Assembly: GCF_003590095.1 (NCBI RefSeq)
Contig: NC_039481.1
Coordinates: forward strand, 12,307,895 to 12,371,894
Direction of reading: 5' to 3'
DNA from: Trichoplusia ni
Taxonomy: Eukaryota > Arthropoda > Insecta > Lepidoptera > Noctuidae
Length of the DNA: 64,000 nt
The translations under genes and the position numbers were made by a program. A model generated the notes under the pieces. The model was not told the DNA's origin, did no database searches, and saw nothing but the letters and a program-made list of their open reading frames with translations. Positions within the stretch are counted from its first letter, which is position 1; each line of letters starts with the position of its first letter. Below, in pieces: positions 23,491 to 33,707 of this stretch.

Positions 23491-24504
23491 CTGTCCTCCA
23501 CACGAAGCGGTTGTTGCCTTGCAGTGAAACAGTGAAACAGTTACAGTCTTCATATTAAATGTCTTTATATACTTTGTGAGACGAAAAAAAAGAAAGAATC
23601 CCTAACAAAGTATTCCCTAGCTTCAGTATCTTTGTTCATCAGTTCCCAATACAGTTTCAAGGTTACTTTTTCCTAGTTCTCTAACCGTTGTCACCGCTCT
23701 AATTGCCGTGAAAGGGAAATGGATAAAAGAACATCAATCTTTAAGATATCAGATATAAAGGGTTCGAAGTATTTTTTCTTTTTAGATTTTATGTGATAGT
23801 GAGTTCGTGTTATGGCAAAATCTTGGGATGTTTAGGCTAATTAAGGTCTTTGAGTATCTATATTGGATACATTTACTGTAGTCACGATAAATATCATGTT
23901 GACGAAGAAGACTTAAAGTATTTCAAATTTTTTGTTTAGGGACATTTTTAAGTTAATGTTATACATTCTATTATCGATGATTGGATAATCAACTGCCACA
24001 AATAGGTTCAAATTGCATTCAAAAAATGTTTTTTTTTTCGGATATTCATGAACACATGCTGTGTAAAACGATAAATTACAACTAAATTGAAACTTGATTT
24101 TCACATTTATTGTAAATAAAGATGATTTTTATTGTTACTTTGTTTTGTGATATTTTTAGACCTTGATAGTTAAATACGTTGTTTTTATTTGAAATAAGTA
24201 ATTTAACTTTAATTTATTCTTAACTCAAACCGTTTGAACTGAGAGGAATAATTAAATTAAAAATAGCAATATTTTATTTATTTTACACTAATATTTTGAT
24301 GTTATGTCTAATAAAATACTTAAAAATAAAACTTACAATATACGCCTACATACCCATTAATTACAGTTCGGCGTACAAAATTAGTTTTCACAAAAACACA
24401 ACACAAATATGAGACAAAGATAAAAACTGTTTCCTGCGGCCTGCATGTTACGTGACCGGTGTTCCACTGTGACTTGCATTTTATATTTCATAATAAATTG
24501 CACC
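23491..24504. other. AT-rich non-coding DNA, nothing recognised
   Basis: A small tandem of CAGTGAAA occurs near 23522. The 63-codon minus frame at 23913-24104 is chance-like. Confidence 0.5.
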
Positions 24505-24596
24505 GTTTTAGGGTTCCGTAGGTACCAGAAGGGTGAAAATAGAAGCCCTATTACTAAGGTTGCCGCTGTTTGACTGTATGTCTGTTCGATTCTGAA
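24505..24596 (+). mobile_element. GTCY-microsatellite MITE, left half
   Basis: TTTTAGGGTTCCGTAGGTAC, AGAAGGGTGAAAATAGAAGC, CCTATTACTAAGGTTGCCGC and TGTATGTCTGTTCG give the family's left half in order. The copy stops near 24596, with no right half. Confidence 0.65.
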
Positions 24597-24932
24597 CGCG
24601 ATTTTTTATAAACGGACAGTTGATTTTTTGTTCAAATGTTGTGTTTATGTTGCTATGATGACAATAAATGGATAAATAAAAGATAAGCGATGGTTGTTAA
24701 GGTCAAAAATATGATAATTTTCTTTTTTTTATTGTGTTTGTACATACTCGCATTTGACCATTTTTTAAATCCACTATTGATCCATCGCTACAAGACGTCT
24801 AGATAGATCAATGAACAAGATAAGACAATAACACATGGAAAACTCTTTTGAAAAAGAAAAAAAAAATACCATTGTATTTAAAATACGCTAATGAGTTTCA
24901 CTACAGCGACATTAATGGTAATGCACGAATTG

Positions 24933-24940
24933 TGACGTCA
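24933..24940. promoter_or_regulatory. TGACGTCA palindrome (CRE/bZIP site)
   Basis: Perfect CRE palindrome in otherwise plain sequence. It is one of eight in the window, and no gene start is nearby. Confidence 0.4.
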
Positions 24941-25379
24941 TTAGTCAGGTGCAAGACTGTGTAACGTTTTTATTGTTCAACACTTAAAGTTTGCATGTTT
25001 GCTACCCTTAATTATGAAGTTAATCGTTTTATTTCACTGCGATTTTTTAATCGCAATTGTGTATAGAAACACCTCGAAATTAATTGCAGCACGCGGAGAC
25101 ACAATGGTAATTCACATAAAAATGTTTCTTCAGTGTTTTTTTAAGTACCACAGGGTTTCATAAACTTTACCTACACTAAGACAGTCACTTTTGGTTAGTA
25201 TAATAATATAATAATAAAATTGTTTATTGGCGGTGTGACTTCGTGTAATCATTAATACATCTGCTCCTGTGACTAAAATGCCATTTCTACTGTCGTTAAC
25301 GTCAATGGAAAACGCTCAAGTGTATAAGGATGGGCATAATAGTAGCTTAAGTTAGCCTATTTTTAAGGCGGGAAAATTC

Positions 25380-25515
25380 TCCTCCGCTCCCTCAGTAGAT
25401 CCTTCATACACCGACTGCGGGCTTCCGCCGGACAGTAGTGTGGGCCGGCGGGCCACTTTCTCGTGCTATGTAGAGGCCGACGTGTAAAGAGCGTCGGCCT
25501 CCTCGCCTCATAATG
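25380..25515. other. GC-rich islet with 10-bp hairpin
   Basis: This is an abrupt GC-rich block in AT-rich surroundings. It includes ACTGCGGGCTTCCGCCGGAC and GGGCCGGCGGGCCAC. A perfect 10-bp inverted repeat GAGGCCGACG/CGTCGGCCTC lies at 25473-25482 and 25492-25501, around a 9-base loop. It has no long open frame. It may be a fragment of a GC-rich transposon, a structured RNA piece or a regulatory islet. The sequence alone does not decide. Confidence 0.4.
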
Positions 25516-25814
25516 GGACCACATCAAGTTAACCTTGTGTCTCGTTTAAGATTATACGTCAGCAATCCCTCGTAATTACATTAGGGCCTATAATTTGATC
25601 TAATGTATTAATAATTTCTATGAACTTAACTAAATAATTATCCTACAAGCAATTTGATCAATTACCAACATATTCAAGCAATTACGTAGATATTTATCTA
25701 AGTTACGAATGTCTAGTATTGAACTTTAGTTACTCATGCCATATATGACTTTACTGCTCCTGGATTGATTGAACTATTCAGAGACTAGGTTATTGAAAAT
25801 AATCTATATATGTA

Positions 25815-25995
25815 TCTATATATACTAATATATAAAGCTGAAGGGTTTGTTTGTTTGAACGCGCTAATCTTAGGAACTACTGGTTCAATTTGAAAAAATA
25901 TTTTTGCATTGAATAGACCATCCATCGAGGAAGGTTTTAGGCTATATACCATCACGCTGCGACTAATAGGCGCGAAGATACAATGGAAAATGTGA
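25815..25995 (+). mobile_element. Helitron-like element, family 1, 3'-truncated
   Basis: It starts TCTATATATACTAATATATA after an A and follows the 18628 copy through GAACGCGCTAATCTTAGGAA, CCATCCATCGAGGAAGGTTT and ATACAATGGAAAATGTG. It then breaks off into unrelated sequence, so the GC-rich CTAG end is missing. Loss of the 3' terminator end while the 5' end is kept is notable for a Helitron. Confidence 0.7.
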
Positions 25996-27500
25996 ATAAA
26001 CACGCAAGAGACTGCTGACTTTTAGGAAGCAGGAATTCCTCTACTTCAGAAGCCATAGATTTTAAAGTAAGTCAACTGCAGTCGAGTACTAACTGCATTT
26101 TTTTGTAAAGTAAAAATATTAAAAATCCTACGATACCTGGGGATACCTAGGATACTCTCGGCTATCCGTGCATTATTATATTATTTACCTATGTAACACA
26201 ATACCAGTACAGTATATAAAATACATGTTGGGTACAATTACAACAGTAGCTGAAATCTTACCCTATGCCTTAGGCATTCTGTCTCCACACATACTGACAG
26301 TATTATTATGCAACGGACTCTCATTAGCTGATGCCGTAACGTAACTACAACAATGACAGATCATTTCAGGTCATAGCCATTATTATACAAACAAAGAACA
26401 TGGATAAGTAGAGAATAGTGAGAATTACCTCTACAATGCCGTCATACTACCTGTTAAACAAACTTTTTGTTGTTTTTGTTTGGACTTTTGCATGAAAACT
26501 GGTCAAGTGACAAAAAAAAAACAAAGAAAACAATTTTGAAAAAGATGTTGGTCACAAATCAAAGTTATGAGTGTCCCCGCCATTGCTTTAACTCGATGTT
26601 TTTTTTTAATATTCGTTTTTTTAGGGGCAGCAGAAGTAAATTGTAACTGTCTGGTAATAGGGCTCAGTTTTAATTTGAAGTCGTTACTCGCTTTTTAAGA
26701 GTCAAATTTACACAGGCTAAAGTTGATCGTTACCTCCCAATTATGATACATACGCGTATTCTAAGAGCCACTTCCTTTTACTACTTTATTTAATGTGTAG
26801 GCAAATACATACGTATGGCAGGCTGTTGAATTTGATTGCTAGACGTGTTATGATTTGACCATATGGTATGTAATAATAGGATCCTTGGTAATAATGTGGA
26901 TGAGACAGTTACAGACAGTTTGTCAATTCATCACGGTTTACGTATGCTCATTGTGGTTCAATCAGTGAGAAAAAAATCCGTGACCGAAAATCTCATTTTT
27001 GTCAGCAATACGGTGAACATAAAGACTATCCGATAAATTGATTTTTTTTTCCCGTAAAATTGTGTTAAAACCTGAAGATCGGTTTTCGAGATAAATTTAT
27101 TTCATACGAATTATTTATTAGCCTCTAAGCTCTTTTATTTCTGCGATATTTTTGGAAGCACTCTTGGAAATCTGGTATCAAATAAAATATGAGACAATCG
27201 GCGAGAATCTTTTCCTCTCAATTATTATTTTATTTGAGTCACAAACAAATCTGTTTAGGAGGTATTCTTTTGTATTTGATGAAGTAAACATTCCTGTAGA
27301 TAAAAATATTTTGAAACAACATTATTTAGGCTTCGTGAGGCCAAAGCCGATTTGGCAATTTTTACATCAGAATTACCAAAACCTTATATGCGTTCATTAA
27401 GAAGGTAAGAAATTGAGCTCATCTCTCCATATCCATCCATACATTTATCGAGTTTAAAAATCCTTTCATCATCGGAATAATATAGTAACCATTATTTTAA
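25996..27500. other. AT-rich non-coding DNA
   Basis: The 82-codon frame 27152-27400 starts at TTG. It ends five bases before a good donor-like AAGGTAAGA and shows no motif. I leave it uncalled. Confidence 0.45.
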
Positions 27501-27743
27501 TCTTCTAATATAATAAAATTCCCGTGTCACGATGTTAGTTACCAAATTTTATATGCTTATTCAGTAGGTCTGAGAATCGACTAACATCTATTTTTCATAC
27601 CCTCAAGTGATAAGGGTTGCTCACACTAAAAAAAAATAATTTTTTGGACGAATGTTTTTATTTTTTTACGATGTGGCATTAAAAATACATACAACTAGAA
27701 AAAAAACATTATTCGGCAAAACAACGTTTGCTGGGTCAGCTAG
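27501..27743 (+). mobile_element. Helitron-like element, family 3, complete
   Basis: It starts TCTTCTAATATAATAAAATT after an A, continues CCCGTGTCACGATGTTAGTT, CCCTCAAGTGATAAGGGTTG and ATTAAAAATACATACAACTA, and ends AACGTTTGCTGGGTCAGCTA plus G, followed by T. It pairs with the inverted copy at 15082. It is 243 bp and non-coding. Confidence 0.8.
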
Positions 27744-29597
27744 TATACCAGTATAAAGTTAGTAACACACGCTGTATTCCGTTGTTGTGTCGTAATATAT
27801 ACCTTCGAACTCGGAATCTAGCGGATGAAACCACAGGCTGCTGCAGTTAATTATAAAACACCGTTAAAATAATTCAAACTAAAATTTAAACGTAATAACT
27901 TTACTCAATAACAAGTGGCCGTTAAAAACGTGAGAGCAGACAGTTGTTTACCCAACCTAACCAGACAATTTCCGTTGCGATGTATGGTGCTAAAATGTAT
28001 GCTGAAGCGAATTTTAAAGGGAGCTATTTGTTTAAGCCAAAGCCTACAAAATATTGAGATGATAACCCTAGGGCTGGCATATCAATTTTCCATTCATCTT
28101 CAATATTAAATATTTGAGTGTTTCGCGCGCATCCAGTCTCACTCAAATTTCACTTTCAGTAACTCTAGGGCAGCCTTGATTTGAACGATGTGACTAATTA
28201 CGCATTTGTTTATAAACTAGAATTTAACTTTAATAAACTATTTTCAAACTTCATACGTCGGTTGAAATGGTCTGTAATTAAATTATTTATCGATCTGGCA
28301 CAATACATTCCAACGCCCACATGTTTATTTTATTTCTGTTAAAAGCTGTGTTTTAATTTTTGAAAACAAAAAAGGTCACGAACTCTTTCGTTTTTGCTCA
28401 CTCGATACTGTTTATAACTTGCACCACATCCAGCGACTATGACTTGGTGGATTCGAGGCCGCAATTGACTAATCCTCGTCGAGTTTATGCGGCATCCACC
28501 ATTCATCATAGCTGACACGGATTATGTACCGTACACCACTTAAGTTTAGCGGTAATGTGTGAACGCAACGACTGTTCGAGGGCTGAACATGAAGGGCTTT
28601 AGTACGACTTGATATGTACGACACGTAAGCTCGGTACGGCAGCAAGTAAATGTGGTATGTTCTGGAATTGATTGAATCAAGATTAATGTTTGAGACATTG
28701 TTACGGTTTGTGGTGACATCAATGAATTATGTATACAATGTATTTGAACTTTGGGGAGGAAAATTGCTGAATATATTTACGCGTCTGGTAATGTGGCTTC
28801 TGATTTTCTGGTGAGATGAGGTTACGAGTTACCATTCTATATACAAACAATTGATGGGCATACAAGTAACTAATTTATCCAAGAGCGTAATCCTGGAAAA
28901 ATTACTTAATAATCCCCAAATATATCTTAACCTAAGATAATACTACTAACGCAATGTAAATACTTATTTCATACGTTCTATTTACGCTGACTCATCTCGT
29001 CATTAAAACATGTTGAAGTAGGATTCAAATCATATAATAAATTACAAACTTAAAAACTGACTTAAAATGAAATTGCATATAAATTAACTCCGATAACAAA
29101 CACTTGAACATTTGCACTCCTATAACAGGAACCAAAACTAAAATGAATTTACAATAATAAAAATAAATTAACAACCTGAAATCAAATCAAGCTAAACACG
29201 TTCAAAAGGGTACAAGGATCAATAACCTTCGTAAATCAAGGGACAGTCAAGGTATGTAGGTCACAATACCATACAAATGTCACGAACCGATCAATGTAAG
29301 GCTGAGTAAGCAGTTTGCGAAACTGAAGTCGTAGGCTGACAGCACGCGACAACCGTCCCAGAACCGCAAATGGTGCGTGACGTCAGCACGGCAACGTCAT
29401 CACTGGTCGCATACATAGTAGGTTCCTACGAGATGAGAACTGGTGTGGCTTCAGTAGCTAGAGTATAGGGGTAGATGGTCATAAATATAATGAGAAATGA
29501 TAATGTAATAAAATCATTTATTCTGAAAGTATATGTTGACATTTCCTATCTAACTACCCGGAGAAGAAATGTTGAAGCAAAATCTTTTTAAAGGCCA
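27744..29597. other. non-coding DNA with a GC-richer stretch
   Basis: Most is AT-rich and featureless. From about 28410 to 28640 the DNA is richer in G+C and contains a short open frame with coding-like residues (SSDYDLVDSRPQLTNP). It is closed after about 50 codons by TGA. No gene is called. Confidence 0.4.
29378..29385. promoter_or_regulatory. TGACGTCA palindrome (CRE/bZIP site)
   Basis: Perfect CRE. Together with its flanks it forms GTGACGTCAGCACG, a 14-mer also present at 8741. A second half-site, ACGTCATC, follows 10 bp on. Confidence 0.45.
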
Positions 29598-29692
29598 GAT
29601 AATAACGAATCCTCTTGCTGACCAAACCTGAATCGAGGTGCTACATCATCCGCGTTTTTGTGTCGGTGTATGGCAATGAGATGAAATCTTTT
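29598..29692 (+). repeat. dispersed repeat family A, partial
   Basis: CTTGCTGACCAAACCTGAAT, GTGCTACATCATCCGCGTTT and TTGTGTCGGTGTATGGCAAT match the second half of the 33581 copy. The apparent protein similarity of the frames over both copies is only DNA similarity. Confidence 0.6.
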
Positions 29693-30528
29693 ATACACTA
29701 TAGCCTAAACAACAATCATCGCCTAAGGTTTCACTGTATTTTTAGTATTTTTAAACTAGTAAAAAAGGTAGGTACATACATCTCCTTTAAAAACTTAAAT
29801 TCGTGGAGGAATTTCACTCTCCTGTGTGCTCGGGAGGCTCGCGGAGCCTCAATTAAAGGGTTCCTTTCATGAGGTCACTCTTTGGTAAGGAACTATTAAA
29901 ACAATTTAATCCTAAAAAGAAAATTGTTTCCACTTCTTCTAATGAAATGTCGCGTGTCGTCATCACTTATACTTGATTACTGATGGATACATAATAGATA
30001 CGAGAAATTCGTATTAAATAGTCAAATTTTATATCTTAAATCGCTAACGCAGACGAATTGCTGAAATGAAAAGTCAAAGTCAAAAAAAGGTTTCAGACAT
30101 ATTCAATCAAGATTAGTGCTAGGAGAAAAAAGCGTTAATAAAGAAGGATTTTAAAACTGATTTGACCGTTCAGAAGCCTTATGCACCTTTTTCTTGATTG
30201 TCTGTACTGTCTCATGGTTGACTGGTACAGAATGCGTCGCGAAATTAATTTCGTAATTTTTACTTATTTCTGAAATGAGATTATAATGAAATCTGATTAA
30301 ATTTGACAGAATACTATTAATAAGCAAACCCGTGTAACTGCAAAATGTGGTGCTAAATGTAAGTATAATAACCCCTAAAGAGTCGGTTCACAAAATTTGA
30401 GAGCGAAAACGCGGTCATAAAGTGGGGATGCCAGACACAGATTCAAAGTGACACAACCATTATCACGAGTTAATGAATTGTTGGCTAAGCAGTTGTAATG
30501 GGCGGTGTAACTAACGACTACGTCACTC
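29693..30528. other. AT-rich non-coding DNA, nothing recognised
   Basis: No gene, fold or repeat copy is supported. Confidence 0.5.
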
Positions 30529-30780
30529 ATGCAGAAATCACGCCTCATCAGTCAACTGGAACACTTAGAGAATCGGTCGACAAAGAAGATTTTAGCTCAA
30601 GTAATTGTTTGGTACGATCTGCTAGATAAAATGGATTTGGATCCTTTTTCTTTTAATAATACTTGTGTCTATGACAACAATGGCATCACCTTTACTGATG
30701 CCATCGTTGTCAATATTGCAGTATTGGTTAAATTTTTAGAATTTCATTTTAGCGGATTTTTATTTGAGTTTATTGCTTGA
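30529..30780 (+). CDS. hypothetical 83-residue ORF, weak
   Basis: The frame starts at a true ATG (30529) and stops at TGA. Residues 1-45 are polar with a helical look (SQLEHLENRSTKKILAQ). The last 25 are hydrophobic. There is no conserved motif and no recognisable family. A 17-bp stem with one G:T pair (30672-30712) lies inside it and encodes YDNNGITFTDAIVV. Its length is within chance for this base composition and it stands alone, so it may well not be expressed. Confidence 0.15.
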   Translation: MQKSRLISQLEHLENRSTKKILAQVIVWYDLLDKMDLDPFSFNNTCVYDNNGITFTDAIVVNIAVLVKFLEFHFSGFLFEFIA

Positions 30781-33580
30781 ATATATATATACCTTACTTA
30801 TGTTTGGTGGTTGGTGAAAACAAAATATCTGTGACACAATGTGTGTGTATTATTAAAGTTGGTATGAAATTAGAAACATCAAATAAAAATAAATATGAAT
30901 GCATTACAAGATTGAAAAAGATGACATTTTAAATCTACTGATCTATACATTGAATTTGTCATTTCTTATTTAAAATTGAAAACAAAGACCCACTCTATAT
31001 CTGCTATTGAAGAAAAAAGTACTAGGAGTGTTCACAAATCACTAGTCGCTAGAACGTAGCCCAGAGCTATAGAGCAGCCCATTTCGCTGAGTCAAATTTC
31101 CCGATTTGTTTGGTCAAACATGTTGGGGATTCGTTTCAACATTTCTCGTTCATTTCAATATTCTGTATTCATTGAATCTTTGTTCTATATACATGAATTC
31201 AGCGTGTATTCAAAGTGTTATAGGATCGGAAATGCAACGTAGCAGAACTTTTGATCCCTGCGTTAGTATACACACAAATTCAGTGTGTATTTATCTCTAT
31301 TACATACTAAACCAGTATTTAAAGTTGTGTATGTTTGAGCTTAATTTGAATTTATTAGGTACTTGTATTAACGCATAACACAATTGTGCTACGGCTTTGA
31401 GTAGCAATTTAGGAACACGAAACAAAAAGGAAACAACGAAAACAAAATCTTGATTCTCGAGTTGTATGACAGTAATGAAACAATTATCTCCAACTTCCAA
31501 AATGTGGGTTTGTGTCCCAAACTAATTTCTTCATACACTTTTGTCTCCAAACTTTGGCGACAACTGCGAAACTAAATGTAATTGAAAACAAACATTACAA
31601 TTTCTCTCTCCACCCTTAGACCTTGTACGCTTGTATGGGACGCTAATACCAGATAATGAGATCGAAAACCCCGAATATATTTGGCATTGTTTACGTAAAT
31701 TTTTACAATGTTTTCTTGGGTGGAAATTTATCTGGACCGGGTTTGTTCTATTGGGGAGGCACGTGTAAGAAACTAGGAAATTAAGAATCGAACTATTAAG
31801 TACAAGGTTTATCTTCGGCTTCTGACCTTTTTCATTCAAGATTTAATTAGTAGCTAACTTTTTCACGTTCTCTTATGTAAAAAAATCAAGATAAATATTG
31901 TTAAAATCATTCAGTGACAAATCGTTTTAACGTTTCTGCATAGTAAATAATTAAAGAACGGATAACCATCAGATTTCAATAGAACACAAACTATGATATC
32001 AAGTAAAAAATCGATAGCGATAACAAAGAAAAGAAAAAACAAAAACTCCAAGTCATTTCCAAACGATTCCACTGTAAAAATAAGTTCCTCTTGAAAAGCA
32101 TCTTTGAAGCTTTGAACCAAAAAAAAAAGATAGCCATCCATTGTTCGAAAGTAGGCCAGGTCCGGGAAGGGAACGGATGCCAACCTTACTCTAATGTAAC
32201 CTGTCTACATCATAACAATTACCTTAACGGTTGCTCTCGTAAAGGTGTTCGTTAACGCCTAGTAATTAGTTTACTTCGCAATTATGGATTATGACTTGGT
32301 TGGATTAAATAAGAGCCAGCTCTAAGTGCGTCGAGTTATAAATGTGTGTTGAGTGATTACGTTGAAGTTTATTTTGGTTATCTTGATGAAATATAGCGTG
32401 AGATTTATTGATGTTTGATTCTTGACATTTTTTTTTAATTTTCCCGACGAAAAAAGATTCTAGTCATTTGTGAGAGATTTTCAGCTGCTATGCCTCTTAT
32501 ACGAGCAGAAAATCTGTGCCAATCTTTATAATTTTTCTCTTACTTTGTTGTTGATTATTTGAGGTTAATCTTGAAGATCATTCGCATGGATTCTTAAGTG
32601 AACTATGAAAGGAATTTATCCTTATTTGCAGCAGGAAGTGGAATCATCTTCATAAATATTATGTATAGTCAATCCATGCATGCTGAGAGTTTGACATAAT
32701 CCACGGCATCTCGTATTATCCATCCATCAATCCTTCTGCTGCCACTATACGAAAGGCTTATCATATTTGGCGAAACTATACATAACATACTTTGGTATAC
32801 ATACTCGTACCTAATTCACTTCTGTTTGATCCTATGGGAAATGTAGGCGTGATTGTATATCGTATGTTATAATAAGATTTCACACTATGAATATTTTACG
32901 CGCATCATCGATGCGAAATGGTTTTGCGGTAACCAATGCAGTTAACTACTGAAATATGTAGTCTGGCTTTATAGTATGCTATCATTGTTTGCCATTTAAA
33001 AAAAACATTTCAATTTTTTTCATATCCACCGTTTGTTTTATCCTTAATTGGTTTCATTATCTTGATCGATCTACCGAAGTGCGAAAAGCTAAATGTAATT
33101 TTGTAGCCAATAAAAATAAAATACATCTTGAGAATTTTATTTTTCTCGTTTAATTTTTTGAACGTAACTATGATTTATGTATATTAAATTATTTATTAAA
33201 CCGTACCGAATATAACTTATAACTGCAATAGGAAGATAAAAAAAAAGATGGAAATTCTTAAACGCTTTTGCTTCTAAACTATAAAATTGAAGCACAACTT
33301 TTTACTTCACCTAACTTTCAACTAAGTATTTTACTTCTTCTCAGTTTCTCAAGTCCTTCATCTCTTAGTAGTAGAGATAAGGCGCTTGTATCATTAGTGT
33401 CTATCTAGTCATATTTTGGTACCGTGCCAATGCGCCAGCAGTTAACATTGTGGCTTTAAACTTTGAGACACGAACTACATATATGAGCCTGTTTGAAACA
33501 CATTGATTTTGGCACAAGATTTTGTGTCCAGTTCATAATGTTCTAAAATACTTAATACTCACTTTAAGATATTATTTTTG
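30781..33580. other. AT-rich non-coding DNA
   Basis: Frames of 90 to 102 codons on either strand (31106-31378, 31531-31839, 31911-32183) use non-ATG starts or AT-driven residues and show no motif. A near-duplicate AATTCAGYGTGTATT occurs at 31197 and 31278. No repeat family is recognised. Confidence 0.45.
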
Positions 33581-33707
33581 TCAAGGCGACCGAATCCTCA
33601 AGGACACCAGTGTCAGACTCTTACTGACTAAATCTGAACCACCGTGCTACGTCATCCGCGTTTTTGTGTCGGTGTATGGCAATGCATTGCAATCCATCAT
33701 ACACACG
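33581..33707 (+). repeat. dispersed repeat family A, best plus-strand copy
   Basis: CAAGGCGACCGAATCCTCAA, GGACACCAGTGTCAGACTCT, TACTGACTAAATCTGAACCA, CCGTGCTACGTCATCCGCGT and GTCGGTGTATGGCAATGCAT run in order. Copies at 41657 and 60017 are on the minus strand and at 7308 and 29598 on the plus strand. The family is not coding: run lengths differ between copies (TTTTT here, TTTT at 41657), which would shift any frame. Class unknown; possibly the 3' part of a LINE or SINE. Confidence 0.65.

Noticed and set aside
27152..27409. 82-codon frame next to a strong donor AAGGTAAGA
   Set aside because: The frame stops five bases before the donor, so the two do not fit one exon, and the start is not ATG.
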